Shown here piece after piece: positions 1 through 8,590 of a DNA stretch of 64,000 bases. The stretch lies in the NCBI RefSeq assembly GCF_040026395.1, contig NZ_CP157278.1, positions 3,720,001 through 3,784,000 of the forward strand. The letters are read 5' to 3'. The first letter of the stretch is position 1. Each line of letters opens with the position of its first letter. Both the position numbers and the translations under genes were made by a program. Source of the DNA: Pedobacter lusitanus (GTDB lineage Bacteria > Bacteroidota > Bacteroidia > Sphingobacteriales > Sphingobacteriaceae). A model generated the notes under the pieces. That model searched no databases. It was not told where the DNA came from and saw only the letters and a list, made by a program, of their open reading frames with translations.

Positions 1-1
1 T

Positions 2-295
2 GTAAAAGATCCGCTGGAAGACCTGTTACAGTCTGTAGAAGCTATTATGTTAGCCTACACACAGGCATTAATGGTTGACCGGCATGCACTGACTATAGCG
101 CAGCAGGAAAATGATGTGGTACGTTGCCAGGAGATCCTTCAGCATGCTTTTCGCACCGATGTAAGAGCAATTGTTCAGGAGGCCCGGCTGAGAAAAGGAG
201 GTGCAGCACAGCCACTGGCTTTATATCGTGAACAGCAGATCCGGAAAAAACTGATTAATCAGAGAGGAAGTAAAACTGTAGCCATAGGACTATAA
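2..295 (+). CDS. C-terminal fragment of an L-rhamnose isomerase-type sugar isomerase
   Basis: The reading frame is open from base 2, so the gene begins before the window; only about 97 residues are seen. The tail resembles the end of the TIM-barrel isomerases of the Rhizobium/Pseudomonas RhaI type, with a helical segment and a final ALYREQQIRKKL stretch. Such enzymes convert L-rhamnose to L-rhamnulose in the cytoplasm. The stop codon overlaps the ATG of the sugar kinase by one base (TAATG), which implies translational coupling. The assignment rests on the tail alone and on the kinase and lactate genes that follow. Another aldose isomerase of the same fold is possible. Confidence 0.55.
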   Translation, partial: VKDPLEDLLQSVEAIMLAYTQALMVDRHALTIAQQENDVVRCQEILQHAFRTDVRAIVQEARLRKGGAAQPLALYREQQIRKKLINQRGSKTVAIGL

Positions 296-1668
296 TGAGC
301 AGAATACCCGTTTGTGTGGTTTTTGATGCCGGCAAAACGAACAAAAAGGTTTTTGTATTTGATGAAAATTACAATGTTGTTTTTGAGCGGTCTGCACGTT
401 TTCTGGAAATAGAAGATGAAGACGGAGATCCTTGCGAAAACCTGGAGAGTTTAACGTTGTCCGTACTGGATACTCTTTCTGAGTTAATGAAGAAAGAAGA
501 ATTTGAAATCAAAGCCGTAAATTTTTCTACTTATGGGGCAAGTCTGGTGTACATCGATGAAAACGGGAAACCGCTTACTCCGCTTTATAACTATCTTAAA
601 ACATATCCTGAAGAACTCAAAAGGGAGTTTCATGCCAAACACGGAAGTCCGGAATTAATTGCCCGGGCGACGTCGTCTCCGATTTTAGGAAGCCTGAATG
701 CAGGAATGCAGTTATACCGTATAAAAAAAGAAAAACCTGAAATTTATCAAAAGATCAGCTATGCACTGCATCTGCCACAGTATCTGAGTTCTCTGGTATC
801 AGGTATCTTTTGTTCAGAAATGACCAGTATCGGGTGTCATACCTTACTCTGGGATTTTAAAAAAAATCAATACCATGACTGGGTTAAAAATGAAGGCCTG
901 GATCTTAAACTGGCACCTGTTGTAAATGTTAAACAGGTTTTCCCGGCTTTGGCTTTTAACTCTGCCTATCTCACAGGTATAGGACTACATGACAGTTCCG
1001 CTGCGCTCATTCCTTATCTGATTAATTTTCATAAACCTTTTGTATTAATTTCTACAGGGACCTGGTGTATAACCCTGAATCCGTTTAATTCTTCTCCTCT
1101 CACCAGTGCAGAACTGGAAAATGATTGTCTCTCTTATCTGCAGTATCAGGGTAAGGCAGTAAAAGCCTCCCGTATTTTTGCTGGTTATGAACATGATCAG
1201 CAGGTCAAACGTATTGCCGGACATTTTAAGCAAAGTGTTAACCGCTATAAAAAGATGAAGTTTGATCCTGATGTGATCAGAAGTTTAATCAGGAATAAGG
1301 AACAGGGGGCGATACATAGCGATATTGATTTTAAACAACGTAACCTTTTTGTTTTTTCTACAGATACGTTAGCATATCACCAGTTAATTTTTGATATTGC
1401 AGTACAACAGTACAATTCTTCGAAATTAGTAATGGGAGATTATAGTGTGAAGCGGATTTTCGTAGATGGTGGCTTTAGTAAGAATGAGATTTATATGAAC
1501 CTTTTGGCCAGATTATTCCCTGATATGGCCGTATTTGCAGCATCAATGGCACAGGCTACCGCTATCGGAACAGCTCTGGCCATACATAAAACATGGAATA
1601 CGAAACTTATGCCAGATAATTTAATTGAATTAAAGTACTATGCTGCTTCTAATGATTTTTCCTTATGA
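295..1668 (+). CDS. FGGY-family carbohydrate kinase (rhamnulokinase or fuculokinase-like)
   Basis: The 457-residue product is a sugar kinase of the FGGY/actin-fold class. The N-terminal FDAGKTNKKVFVFD is the phosphate-1 loop, ISTGTWCITLN about residue 255 is the phosphate-2 region, and VDGGFSKNEIYMNLLA near residue 395 is the adenosine-binding motif of the C-terminal lobe. Length fits the family (450-500). It probably phosphorylates the ketose made by the upstream isomerase, giving a 1-phosphate that an aldolase would split to dihydroxyacetone phosphate and lactaldehyde. It overlaps lutA by four bases (ATGA). The substrate is inferred from the neighbours: rhamnulose is favoured, fuculose or another ketose is possible. 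Confidence 0.75.
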   Translation: MSRIPVCVVFDAGKTNKKVFVFDENYNVVFERSARFLEIEDEDGDPCENLESLTLSVLDTLSELMKKEEFEIKAVNFSTYGASLVYIDENGKPLTPLYNYLKTYPEELKREFHAKHGSPELIARATSSPILGSLNAGMQLYRIKKEKPEIYQKISYALHLPQYLSSLVSGIFCSEMTSIGCHTLLWDFKKNQYHDWVKNEGLDLKLAPVVNVKQVFPALAFNSAYLTGIGLHDSSAALIPYLINFHKPFVLISTGTWCITLNPFNSSPLTSAELENDCLSYLQYQGKAVKASRIFAGYEHDQQVKRIAGHFKQSVNRYKKMKFDPDVIRSLIRNKEQGAIHSDIDFKQRNLFVFSTDTLAYHQLIFDIAVQQYNSSKLVMGDYSVKRIFVDGGFSKNEIYMNLLARLFPDMAVFAASMAQATAIGTALAIHKTWNTKLMPDNLIELKYYAASNDFSL

Positions 1669-2402
1669 AGAGAGTAGGCCTGTTTATCCCCTGTTATGTT
1701 GATCAGTTTTATCCTAATGCAGGTATTGCAACTTATCAATTATTAAAAAAACTGGGTCTGGATGTGACTTATCCGACCGGACAAACCTGCTGCGGACAGC
1801 CGATGGCCAATTCAGGATTTGAGCATCTCACTCAGGGATGTAATCAGCTGTTTGTAGATAATTTTTCTGAATTCGATTATATAGTCTCTCCTTCCGGTAG
1901 CTGTGTCTTACATATTAAAGAACATCTGCATACTGAAAAATCAGAAGAACAGGCCTCAGGAATAAGAAAAAAGGTATATGAGCTGGTGGAATTCCTGGTT
2001 GATGTATTGAAGGTGAAAAACCTCAAGGCGAAATTTCCTCATAAAGTTGGTCTCCATCAGAGTTGCCATGGGCAAAGGGGATTGTTACTCTCACAAATGA
2101 GTGAATTGGTTGCCCCTTATTATTCTAAACCTCAGGAGCTTTTATCTCAGGTCGAAGGACTGGAACTGATAAATCTGAAAAGAGAAGATGAATGCTGCGG
2201 GTTTGGCGGGACCTTTTGTGTGGTTGAAGAAGCGGTTTCGGTGAAAATGGGGAAAGACAGGGTCAACGATCACCTGTTAAATGGTGCAGAATATATTACC
2301 GGAGCAGATATGTCCTGCCTGATGCATATGGAAGGGATTCTAAAAAGAGGAAACAGTAAAGTAAGGGTACTGCATATTGCAGAAATACTAAATGCAGGAT
2401 AA
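1665..2402 (+). CDS. lutA: Lactate utilization protein A (LutA/YkgE-type Fe-S oxidoreductase subunit)
   Basis: A 245-residue soluble protein with two CCG domains. Cys42-Cys43 lie in TCCGQPMANSGF and Cys177-Cys178 in ECCGFGGTFCVV, each with a preceding lone cysteine (CYVDQFYPN and SCHGQRG). In this family paired CCG motifs bind Fe-S clusters and pass electrons in the LutABC L-lactate dehydrogenase complex. Length matches LutA/YkgE (about 240). It overlaps the kinase by four bases, and lutB starts nine bases after its stop. The fused order kinase-lutA-lutB-lutC suggests that lactate made from a deoxysugar is oxidised to pyruvate by this complex. Confidence 0.9.
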   Translation: MKRVGLFIPCYVDQFYPNAGIATYQLLKKLGLDVTYPTGQTCCGQPMANSGFEHLTQGCNQLFVDNFSEFDYIVSPSGSCVLHIKEHLHTEKSEEQASGIRKKVYELVEFLVDVLKVKNLKAKFPHKVGLHQSCHGQRGLLLSQMSELVAPYYSKPQELLSQVEGLELINLKREDECCGFGGTFCVVEEAVSVKMGKDRVNDHLLNGAEYITGADMSCLMHMEGILKRGNSKVRVLHIAEILNAG

Positions 2403-2411
2403 GATTGCTTT

Positions 2412-3791
2412 ATGAATACAAAAACAAAAGACCATCCTGAGCTTTCTGAACTATTTAATCAGGATGAACAACGGGTAAACTGGCATGATGAAACCTTATG
2501 GTGGATCAGACAGAAAAGAGATAAATCCGCTCATGGTATTCCGGAATGGGAAACACTGAGAGAAAAAGCTTCACAGATTAAAAATAATGCTTTATCTAAT
2601 CTTGCTGATTACCTGGTTAGCTTTGAAGAACGGGCTTTGGCCAATGGAATCATTGTACACTGGGCAGCAGATGCCGCAGAGCATAATCAGATTGTACATG
2701 GTATTCTGCAAAAGCACGGGATTAGCAAAATGGTGAAAAGCAAGTCTATGCTGACAGAAGAATGCCATTTGAATGAATATCTGGAAAAACAGGGTTTAGA
2801 AGTAATTGATTCTGATTTAGGAGAGAGAATAGTTCAGCTGGCCAAAGAACCACCAAGTCACATTGTGTTGCCCTGCATTCACAAGAAAAAAGAAGAAATC
2901 GGAGATCTTTTCCATCAGCACCTTGGTGTGGAAGCCGGGACTTCAGATCCACAGATCCTTACAGAAGCAGCCAGACAGCATTTAAGAGAAACATTCCTGA
3001 CCAGAAAAGCAGCCCTGACCGGTGTTAATTTTGCTATTGCAGAAACCGGAGAATTTGTGGTTTGCACGAATGAAGGAAATGCAGATATGGGCGCTCATCT
3101 TGCTGATGTCCATATCGCCTGTATGGGAATTGAAAAAATTATTCCTAAACGTAAACATCTGGGTGTCTTTCTTCGCTTATTAGCCAGAAGTGCAACCGGA
3201 CAGCCGGTCACTACCTATTCCAGTCATTTTAAAAGACCGAGAGAAGGGCAGGAGATGCATATTGTGCTGGTTGATAACGGACGTACCGTTCAAATGGGAC
3301 GTGAAGATTTCCGGGCATCCTTAAAATGTATACGTTGTGGTGCCTGTATGAATACCTGTCCTGTTTACAGAAGAAGTGGCGGGCACAGTTACAGTTATGC
3401 AATTTCAGGACCGATAGGTGCAATTCTGGCTCCTAATCTGGATAGAGAAAAATATGCAGATCTGCCTTTTGCATCTACGCTGTGTGGTTCCTGTTCCAAT
3501 GTATGTCCCGTCAAAATTGATATTCATCAGCAATTATATAAATGGAGACAGGTTATTGTTCAGGAAGGATATGCCGCTTCATCTAAGAAAATGAGCATGA
3601 AGCTGATGAACTATACACTTTCTTCTCCGGGAATTTACCGTACAGCAGGTAAAGCGGGAAGATTGATCATGAAATATGCACCTTTTGCTGTGAATAATCA
3701 GTTTAATCCATGGTACAAACAAAGAGATATGCCCGAAGTTCCAAAACAATCATTTGGAGAGTGGTACAAAAAGAATGTTAAATCAGAATGA
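2412..3791 (+). CDS. lutB: Lactate utilization protein B (LutB/YkgF-type, two 4Fe-4S motifs)
   Basis: A 459-residue protein. The N-terminal two thirds is the LUD domain (ligand/lactate utilisation domain) and contains NFAIAETGEFVVCTNEGNAD. The C-terminal ferredoxin-like part holds CIRCGACMNTCPVYR (Cys306, 309, 312, 316) and CGSCSNVCPVKID (Cys358, 361, 365). This layout is that of LutB/YkgF, the central iron-sulfur subunit of the membrane-associated L-lactate oxidising complex. Its stop overlaps the lutC start by four bases. Nothing is missing or truncated. Confidence 0.92.
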   Translation: MNTKTKDHPELSELFNQDEQRVNWHDETLWWIRQKRDKSAHGIPEWETLREKASQIKNNALSNLADYLVSFEERALANGIIVHWAADAAEHNQIVHGILQKHGISKMVKSKSMLTEECHLNEYLEKQGLEVIDSDLGERIVQLAKEPPSHIVLPCIHKKKEEIGDLFHQHLGVEAGTSDPQILTEAARQHLRETFLTRKAALTGVNFAIAETGEFVVCTNEGNADMGAHLADVHIACMGIEKIIPKRKHLGVFLRLLARSATGQPVTTYSSHFKRPREGQEMHIVLVDNGRTVQMGREDFRASLKCIRCGACMNTCPVYRRSGGHSYSYAISGPIGAILAPNLDREKYADLPFASTLCGSCSNVCPVKIDIHQQLYKWRQVIVQEGYAASSKKMSMKLMNYTLSSPGIYRTAGKAGRLIMKYAPFAVNNQFNPWYKQRDMPEVPKQSFGEWYKKNVKSE

Positions 3792-4375
3792 GCAGAGATA
3801 AAATATTAGCCGCTTTAAGACAGAATCAACCAGAACTGGCACCTCTGCCAGCTTCAATGCCACTGCAGCAGATAGAAATTCTTGAGCTGCAGGCTAAATT
3901 TAAGGCCGTTGCTGAAGGAATTGGGAGTACAGTACATCTGGTTGATGAATTTGGAGCTATACAGCCCATGATTGCTGCCCGGTTTTCGGCAGAGAAACGT
4001 ATCCTGTCTACCGTAAAAGAATTAGTTTCAGCAGCAGTTCCGGAATTTCAGTTTGATGCAGATCCGCATAGTTATGCTGATGTGGACGTAGCTATATTTA
4101 AACCGGAACTGGGAGTTGCTGAAAATTCTGCCTTGTGGCTTACCGAGGCGCAGATGAGAATAAGAGTTTTACCTTTTATTACACAGCATATTGTGATGGT
4201 GATTCCACTTTCTTCGCTGGTTCCTGATATGCATACAGCCTACCAGAAAATCGCAGAAGCTGATTATGGTTTTGGAACCTTCATTGCAGGCCCGTCGAAG
4301 ACTGCTGATATTGAGCAGTCGCTGGTATTGGGTGCGCACGGACCAAGAAGTATGACCATATTTATCTACGCTTAA
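3788..4375 (+). CDS. lutC: Lactate utilization protein C (LutC/YkgG-type LUD-domain protein)
   Basis: A 195-residue protein made of a single LUD domain, the third component of the LutABC complex. The C-terminal block FIAGPSKTADIEQSLVLGAHGPR is diagnostic of LutC/YkgG. It starts inside the last codons of lutB (four-base overlap) and ends the operon. The next 100 bases, before the porin gene, show no strong hairpin, so read-through into the porin is conceivable, although the porin has its own promoter-like TATCTTTG. Confidence 0.9.
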   Translation: MSRDKILAALRQNQPELAPLPASMPLQQIEILELQAKFKAVAEGIGSTVHLVDEFGAIQPMIAARFSAEKRILSTVKELVSAAVPEFQFDADPHSYADVDVAIFKPELGVAENSALWLTEAQMRIRVLPFITQHIVMVIPLSSLVPDMHTAYQKIAEADYGFGTFIAGPSKTADIEQSLVLGAHGPRSMTIFIYA

Positions 4376-4457
4376 AACGAATTTTAAAGACAAAAAAGGC
4401 CTGCTTAAAAAAGAATTTCTTTAATCTGGTTTTAATCTCAGTAATATTGTATTCTAA

Positions 4458-4465
4458 TATCTTTG
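4458..4465 (+). promoter_or_regulatory. Promoter -7 element (TATCTTTG) of the porin gene
   Basis: TATCTTTG matches the Bacteroidota -7 consensus TAnnTTTG and ends ten bases before the porin ATG at 4476. A convincing -33 TTTG at 19-21 bp is not seen, so confidence is moderate. The transcript would have almost no 5' leader. Confidence 0.45.
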
Positions 4466-4475
4466 CGCTCATCCT

Positions 4476-5786
4476 ATGAAGAAGATAATATTATTGGGAA
4501 TAGCCATTTTTATTGCCCTGCCAATTTACGCACAGACAGATAGCCTGTTTAAAAAAAGATTCAACTTTCATTTTCAGCAAACAGTAATTACCCAGACCAA
4601 ACCCGGGTTTCATGCCTTGTATTCCGGAGATAACAGTCTTTCTGCTGCACATGAAACAGCTACATCTTTTACGACGACCTTATTTGGTGGAGCGCGTTTA
4701 TGGAAAGGCGCTGAAGCTTATTTCAATCCTGAAATGTCCGGAGGTAAAGGATTCAGTCAGGCTTTGGGTGTGGCCGGATTTACCAATGGCGAAACGTTCC
4801 GTATCGGATCTCCTGAACCTGCAATTTATATTGCCAGAGCTTATCTGGTACAGACTTTTGGCTGGGGAAAAGAGACAGATACTATAGCGGATGATGCAAA
4901 TCAGCTTGCCGGTTACAGAAAAAAAAGATATTTCTCTATTACTGCGGGTAAATTTGGCCTCAGTGATTTCTTTGACAATAATGCTTTTAGTCATGATGCG
5001 AGATCTCAGTTTATGAACTGGTCTTTAATGGCTAATGGAGCATGGGATTATCCTGCAAATACAAGAGGATATGTATTCGGAGCTATACTTGAATTAGGAC
5101 AACCCACCTGGACTTTACGTCTGGCAACGACTATGGTAACCAATACTGCAAACGGAGCTGTCTGGGACGGTAAAATAAGTAAGGCCCACGCCTTTACTTT
5201 AGAATATGAAAAAAGATACAGAATTGGCGGACAAAAAGGGACATTGCGTGTGCTGGGTTATGATAATGCGGCAAAAATGGGCGATTACCGCCTGGCAGTT
5301 GCTCAAAATCCGGCTGCTCCCGATATTACCTCGACCCGTGATTATGGCAGAAATAAATATGGTTTCGGGATTAATATAGAACAAAATGTGAATGCTGATC
5401 TGGGTGTATTCGCTAAAACCAGTTATAATGACGGGAAGACCGAAACATGGGCTTTTACAGAAATTGACAGGTCGGTAAGTTTTGGTGCTATCCTGAAAGG
5501 AGAAAGCTGGCATCAGAAAGATGCAGAGATTGGTCTTGCCTTTGTTGGGAACGGGATCTCTGCAGCACACCGGGATTACCTTGCACACGGAGGATATGGA
5601 TTCATCATAGGTGATGGGAAATTGAATTATGCACCTGAAATGATTGCCGAAGCCTATTATAAGGTGAATGTTTACCAGAAAAAGTTCTTCCTGTCTCCGG
5701 ATTATCAGTTTGTCTTACATCCTGCTTATAATAAGGACCGCGGACCAGTCAATGTTTTCTCTTTGAGAGCCCACGTCGAATTTTAA
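4476..5786 (+). CDS. Carbohydrate-selective porin, OprB-like outer membrane protein
   Basis: The 436-residue product has a signal peptide (MKKIILLGIAIFIALPIYAQ, cleavage after Ala19). An aromatic-rich beta-barrel follows, with repeated amphipathic strands and a C-terminal strand ending in Phe (LRAHVEF), typical for barrel assembly by the BAM complex. Motifs such as GKFGLSDFFDNNAFSHDARSQFMNWSL are characteristic of the OprB family, which passes sugars through the outer membrane. Placement after a deoxysugar and lactate operon fits a role in sugar uptake, but the specific substrate is unknown. A convergent terminator follows directly. Confidence 0.8.
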   Translation: MKKIILLGIAIFIALPIYAQTDSLFKKRFNFHFQQTVITQTKPGFHALYSGDNSLSAAHETATSFTTTLFGGARLWKGAEAYFNPEMSGGKGFSQALGVAGFTNGETFRIGSPEPAIYIARAYLVQTFGWGKETDTIADDANQLAGYRKKRYFSITAGKFGLSDFFDNNAFSHDARSQFMNWSLMANGAWDYPANTRGYVFGAILELGQPTWTLRLATTMVTNTANGAVWDGKISKAHAFTLEYEKRYRIGGQKGTLRVLGYDNAAKMGDYRLAVAQNPAAPDITSTRDYGRNKYGFGINIEQNVNADLGVFAKTSYNDGKTETWAFTEIDRSVSFGAILKGESWHQKDAEIGLAFVGNGISAAHRDYLAHGGYGFIIGDGKLNYAPEMIAEAYYKVNVYQKKFFLSPDYQFVLHPAYNKDRGPVNVFSLRAHVEF

Positions 5787-5793
5787 ATAAAAA

Positions 5794-5824
5794 AGCCCTG
5801 TTTCTAATTAAAGAAACCAGGGCT
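5794..5824. terminator. Bidirectional terminator between porin and outer-membrane barrel genes
   Basis: AGCCCTG-TTTCT pairs with AGAAA-C-CAGGGCT around a short AATTA loop. A-rich sequence lies before it and T-rich sequence after it. It sits between the two convergent genes and can serve both. Confidence 0.8.
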
Positions 5825-5850
5825 GATTTTCCATAGGTATTGGAATCTGG

Positions 5851-6468
5851 TTAAAACTTAACGCCTACTCCTAAAGAGAATACCTGATTTCTGAATTCAG
5901 GAGTATTGGATGTTCCGTTTTCATTATTTTTCTGGAAATCTAATGCGTAGCGTCCATGAATGTCAAATTTGTCATTGACATCATATCTGAAACCGATTAC
6001 ACCTCCAACCAGACTTTTCTTAAATCTGTCTGAATCATTTTCTACATTAGTTTGCTCAACACTTCCGTATCCGTTAATGAACTTGTTTTTAGTCGATAAT
6101 AAAAAGGATACCTGGGGACCTGCAACTATGTTAAAGCTGCTGCCCAATCTGAAACTTGCTAAAATAGGTACGTCAATGAAGTTTGTTGTTTGTCTGAATT
6201 CGCCAAGCGGAGAAGTCAGTTTATACCCTTTTTGTGAATATAAAACTTCTGGTGTGAAAGCAAGACCTGCGATCAAAGGAATTTCCAGGGTAACACCTGC
6301 ATTAAATCCTGTTTTTACTTTGGTGTCGAAATTGTTGTTGCCATCGCCTTTGATAATGTCCGAAAGATTTACACCGGCTTTTACACCAAATTTAATTCTA
6401 TCCTGTGCATTTGCTGCAGTAGCTACAAAAAGGCCAATAGCCAAAATTAAGATCTTTTTCATCATCAT
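5851..6468 (-). CDS. Outer membrane beta-barrel protein (porin family, PorT/OmpA-barrel type)
   Basis: A 205-residue protein with a signal peptide (MMMKKILILAIGLFVATAANAQ). It has the opening strand IKFGVKAGVNLSD and closing strand QVFSLGVGVKF of the small eight-stranded barrels very common in Bacteroidota (outer membrane protein beta-barrel domain). Cellular role unknown; members often tether or stabilise envelope complexes. Two start methionines follow each other; the first is kept. A perfect 24-bp palindrome lies 22 bases upstream of the start. Confidence 0.75.
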   Translation of the reverse strand: MMMKKILILAIGLFVATAANAQDRIKFGVKAGVNLSDIIKGDGNNNFDTKVKTGFNAGVTLEIPLIAGLAFTPEVLYSQKGYKLTSPLGEFRQTTNFIDVPILASFRLGSSFNIVAGPQVSFLLSTKNKFINGYGSVEQTNVENDSDRFKKSLVGGVIGFRYDVNDKFDIHGRYALDFQKNNENGTSNTPEFRNQVFSLGVGVKF

Positions 6469-6489
6469 GTTTTTTAAATGGATCTATTG

Positions 6490-6513
6490 AGCTGGTATAA
6501 ATTTATACCAGCT
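6490..6513. promoter_or_regulatory. 24-bp perfect palindrome upstream of the barrel gene
   Basis: AGCTGGTATAAA at 6490-6501 is followed directly by its exact reverse complement TTTATACCAGCT at 6502-6513. It ends 22 bp from the start of the minus-strand barrel gene, so it is either an operator or a hairpin in its leader. No T-run follows on the coding strand. Confidence 0.6.
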
Positions 6514-6673
6514 TTATCTGGTTAATTTGCATTAACGGGGTGGGCATAGAAATAAATGTGCCAGTTCTGGAGACGGGAGCCTGAAAGATCCTGATCAGAG
6601 CTTTACGTCTTGATAAACAAAACTTTGAAGACTGATTTATAATTTTGATCTCTTTAGAGGTTATCGCTTTATC

Positions 6674-6691
6674 TGTATCAAATTTGATACA
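6674..6691. promoter_or_regulatory. 18-bp perfect palindrome in the barrel/GH3 intergenic region
   Basis: TGTATCAAA (6674-6682) abuts its exact reverse complement TTTGATACA (6683-6691). It is 109 bp before the GH3 ATG in the 331-bp divergent region, a plausible dimeric repressor or activator site for either gene. The bound protein is unknown. Confidence 0.5.
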
Positions 6692-6799
6692 TGATGATGG
6701 TCCCGGGCTGATATCAGGTTTGCTGTGAGCTTTTAGTCATTGCTTTCCCGCTGGTTTGCAGCTTTTGATTAACTTTGGATCACTAACCATATCTTTTTC

Positions 6800-8506
6800 A
6801 TGATTCAAAAACGGTTCTTCCTGATTTTAGCTCTGCTGTTCATTGTCGCTTTTTCTGTTCAGGCACAAAAAAAATCTTATATCCAAAGTCTGGATGATTC
6901 TAATCATTGGGTTGATTCAGTTCTTCATAAATTAAAGAAGCGGCATAAAATTGCCCAGTTGTTTTTTGTCAGAGCTCATACCAATAAAGGACAGGCATTT
7001 GAAGATTCTGTCGGACATGTAATCAGAAAAGAGCGTATAGGGGGGCTGGTTTTTTTTCAGGGTGGCCCTGGTAGACAGGCGATTCTGACCAATAAGTATC
7101 AGGCACTGGCACGTACCCCGCTATTAATAGCCTCAGATGGAGAATGGGGGCTGGGAATGCGTCTGGATAGTACAATTTCATATCCTTATCAAATGGCTCT
7201 CGGTGCTATACAGGATAAGGAGCTGATTTATAAAATGGGGCTGGAAGTAGCCCGTGACTATAAGAGAATTGGGATGCAGATGAATCTGGCTCCCGATGTT
7301 GATATTAATAACAATGCTAAAAATCCGATTATCAATTACAGATCTTTTGGCGAAAACAAATATAATGTAGCCCTAAAGGCTGCGGCCTACATGAAAGGAA
7401 TGCAGGATGGAGGATTGCTGGTTACTTTAAAACACTTTCCTGGCCATGGTGATACAGATGTTGATTCTCATTATGATCTTCCGCAGCTTAATTTTACCAA
7501 AGCAAGATTAGATAGTCTGGAAATTTATCCTTTCAGAGAATTGATCAGGGAAGGTGCTGCCGGAGTGATGATCGCGCACATGAATATTCCTTCGCTTGAT
7601 AATACCCCCAAACTACCTTCTACCTTATCTAAGCCGATCGTAACTGGTCTTCTTAAAGGAGAACTGGGTTTTAGAGGACTGGTTGTCACTGATGCGATGG
7701 AGATGAAAGGAGTAGTCAAGAATTTTAAGGATGGCGAAGCAGATTTGATGGCTGTTATTGCCGGTAATGATATTCTGGAGATTTCTGAAAACAGCAAAAG
7801 AGCAATTAAGCTGGTACGCGACGCGGTCAGAGATGGTAGAATCAGTATGGACAGAATTGATGAAAGTGTCCGTAAAATATTGATTGCCAAATATTGGGCA
7901 GGTGTAAATAAAAGAGATACGGTAAATACAGCACATGTAGCGGCTGATGTGAACAGACCTGAAAGCCTGGCTTTGTTACAGCAGCTGGCTGATGCGTCAA
8001 TGACTGTACTCAATGGTGCCGGTGGTATTAAAGCGCTGGCCGGCGGGAAAAAAACAGCTATAATCAGTATTGGTACGCCAGGGGTAACGACATTTCAACG
8101 TGAACTGGGTGGCTTTTATAAGAATTCTGTGTTTTTTAGCCTCGAAAAAAATGCAAATGCTAACTCTGTTGCAAAAGTAGTCAGGGAACTGGGGATGTTT
8201 GATCAGGTAATTATAGGAATCCATGATACACGAACACGTCCGGGTAATGGAATGGAACTGAGTGGCGATTTGAAGATGCTGATCAGCAATATGGCTGCCA
8301 AAAATGCGGTTTTTGCTTTGTTTGCTAATCCTTATAATCTGGCTGCTCTCCCGGGAATAGAAAAAGCGAAGTCTTTGGTTGTAGCTTATCAGAAAGAGGA
8401 CTATATGCAGAAGGCAGCTGCCGAGGTTATCGAAAATGTGAAAACCGGAACAGGTAGATTACCCGTTACTGTAAATAATAGCTTCAGGTTTAATTCCGGA
8501 TTGTAA
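6800..8506 (+). CDS. Glycoside hydrolase family 3 protein (beta-N-acetylhexosaminidase-like)
   Basis: The 568-residue product has a signal peptide (cleavage near VQAQ, residue 23), so it is periplasmic or surface exposed. The GH3 N-terminal barrel carries KHFPGHGDTDVDSHYDLP, the NagZ-type His/Asp catalytic loop. The nucleophile Asp298 is in VVTDAMEMKGV, and a second GH3 C-terminal-like domain follows to the end. NagZ-type enzymes release N-acetylhexosamine from muropeptides or chitooligosaccharides. Related Bacteroidota proteins of about 970 residues carry an extra beta-lactamase-like domain, which is absent here. The gene stands alone and ends at a bidirectional hairpin. Confidence 0.82.
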   Translation: MIQKRFFLILALLFIVAFSVQAQKKSYIQSLDDSNHWVDSVLHKLKKRHKIAQLFFVRAHTNKGQAFEDSVGHVIRKERIGGLVFFQGGPGRQAILTNKYQALARTPLLIASDGEWGLGMRLDSTISYPYQMALGAIQDKELIYKMGLEVARDYKRIGMQMNLAPDVDINNNAKNPIINYRSFGENKYNVALKAAAYMKGMQDGGLLVTLKHFPGHGDTDVDSHYDLPQLNFTKARLDSLEIYPFRELIREGAAGVMIAHMNIPSLDNTPKLPSTLSKPIVTGLLKGELGFRGLVVTDAMEMKGVVKNFKDGEADLMAVIAGNDILEISENSKRAIKLVRDAVRDGRISMDRIDESVRKILIAKYWAGVNKRDTVNTAHVAADVNRPESLALLQQLADASMTVLNGAGGIKALAGGKKTAIISIGTPGVTTFQRELGGFYKNSVFFSLEKNANANSVAKVVRELGMFDQVIIGIHDTRTRPGNGMELSGDLKMLISNMAAKNAVFALFANPYNLAALPGIEKAKSLVVAYQKEDYMQKAAAEVIENVKTGTGRLPVTVNNSFRFNSGL

Positions 8507-8512
8507 GTTCAA

Positions 8513-8583
8513 AAAAAGAGCTGCTTTGTTCAGACAGGAGTTCTGTTGCAGAAGGAACCTTTGTATAAGCGCAGCTCTTTTTT
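8513..8583. terminator. Bidirectional terminator between GH3 and flavohemoglobin genes
   Basis: AAAAAGAGCTGC at 8513-8524 pairs with GCAGCTCTTTTT at 8571-8582, giving a 12-bp stem with a long (46-nt) loop and a T-run. It lies between convergent genes. Confidence 0.6.
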
Positions 8584-8590
8584 ATGCCCA

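Noticed and set aside
5199..5588. 129-codon minus-strand frame
   Set aside because: Shadow of the porin gene without a plausible start context or domain.
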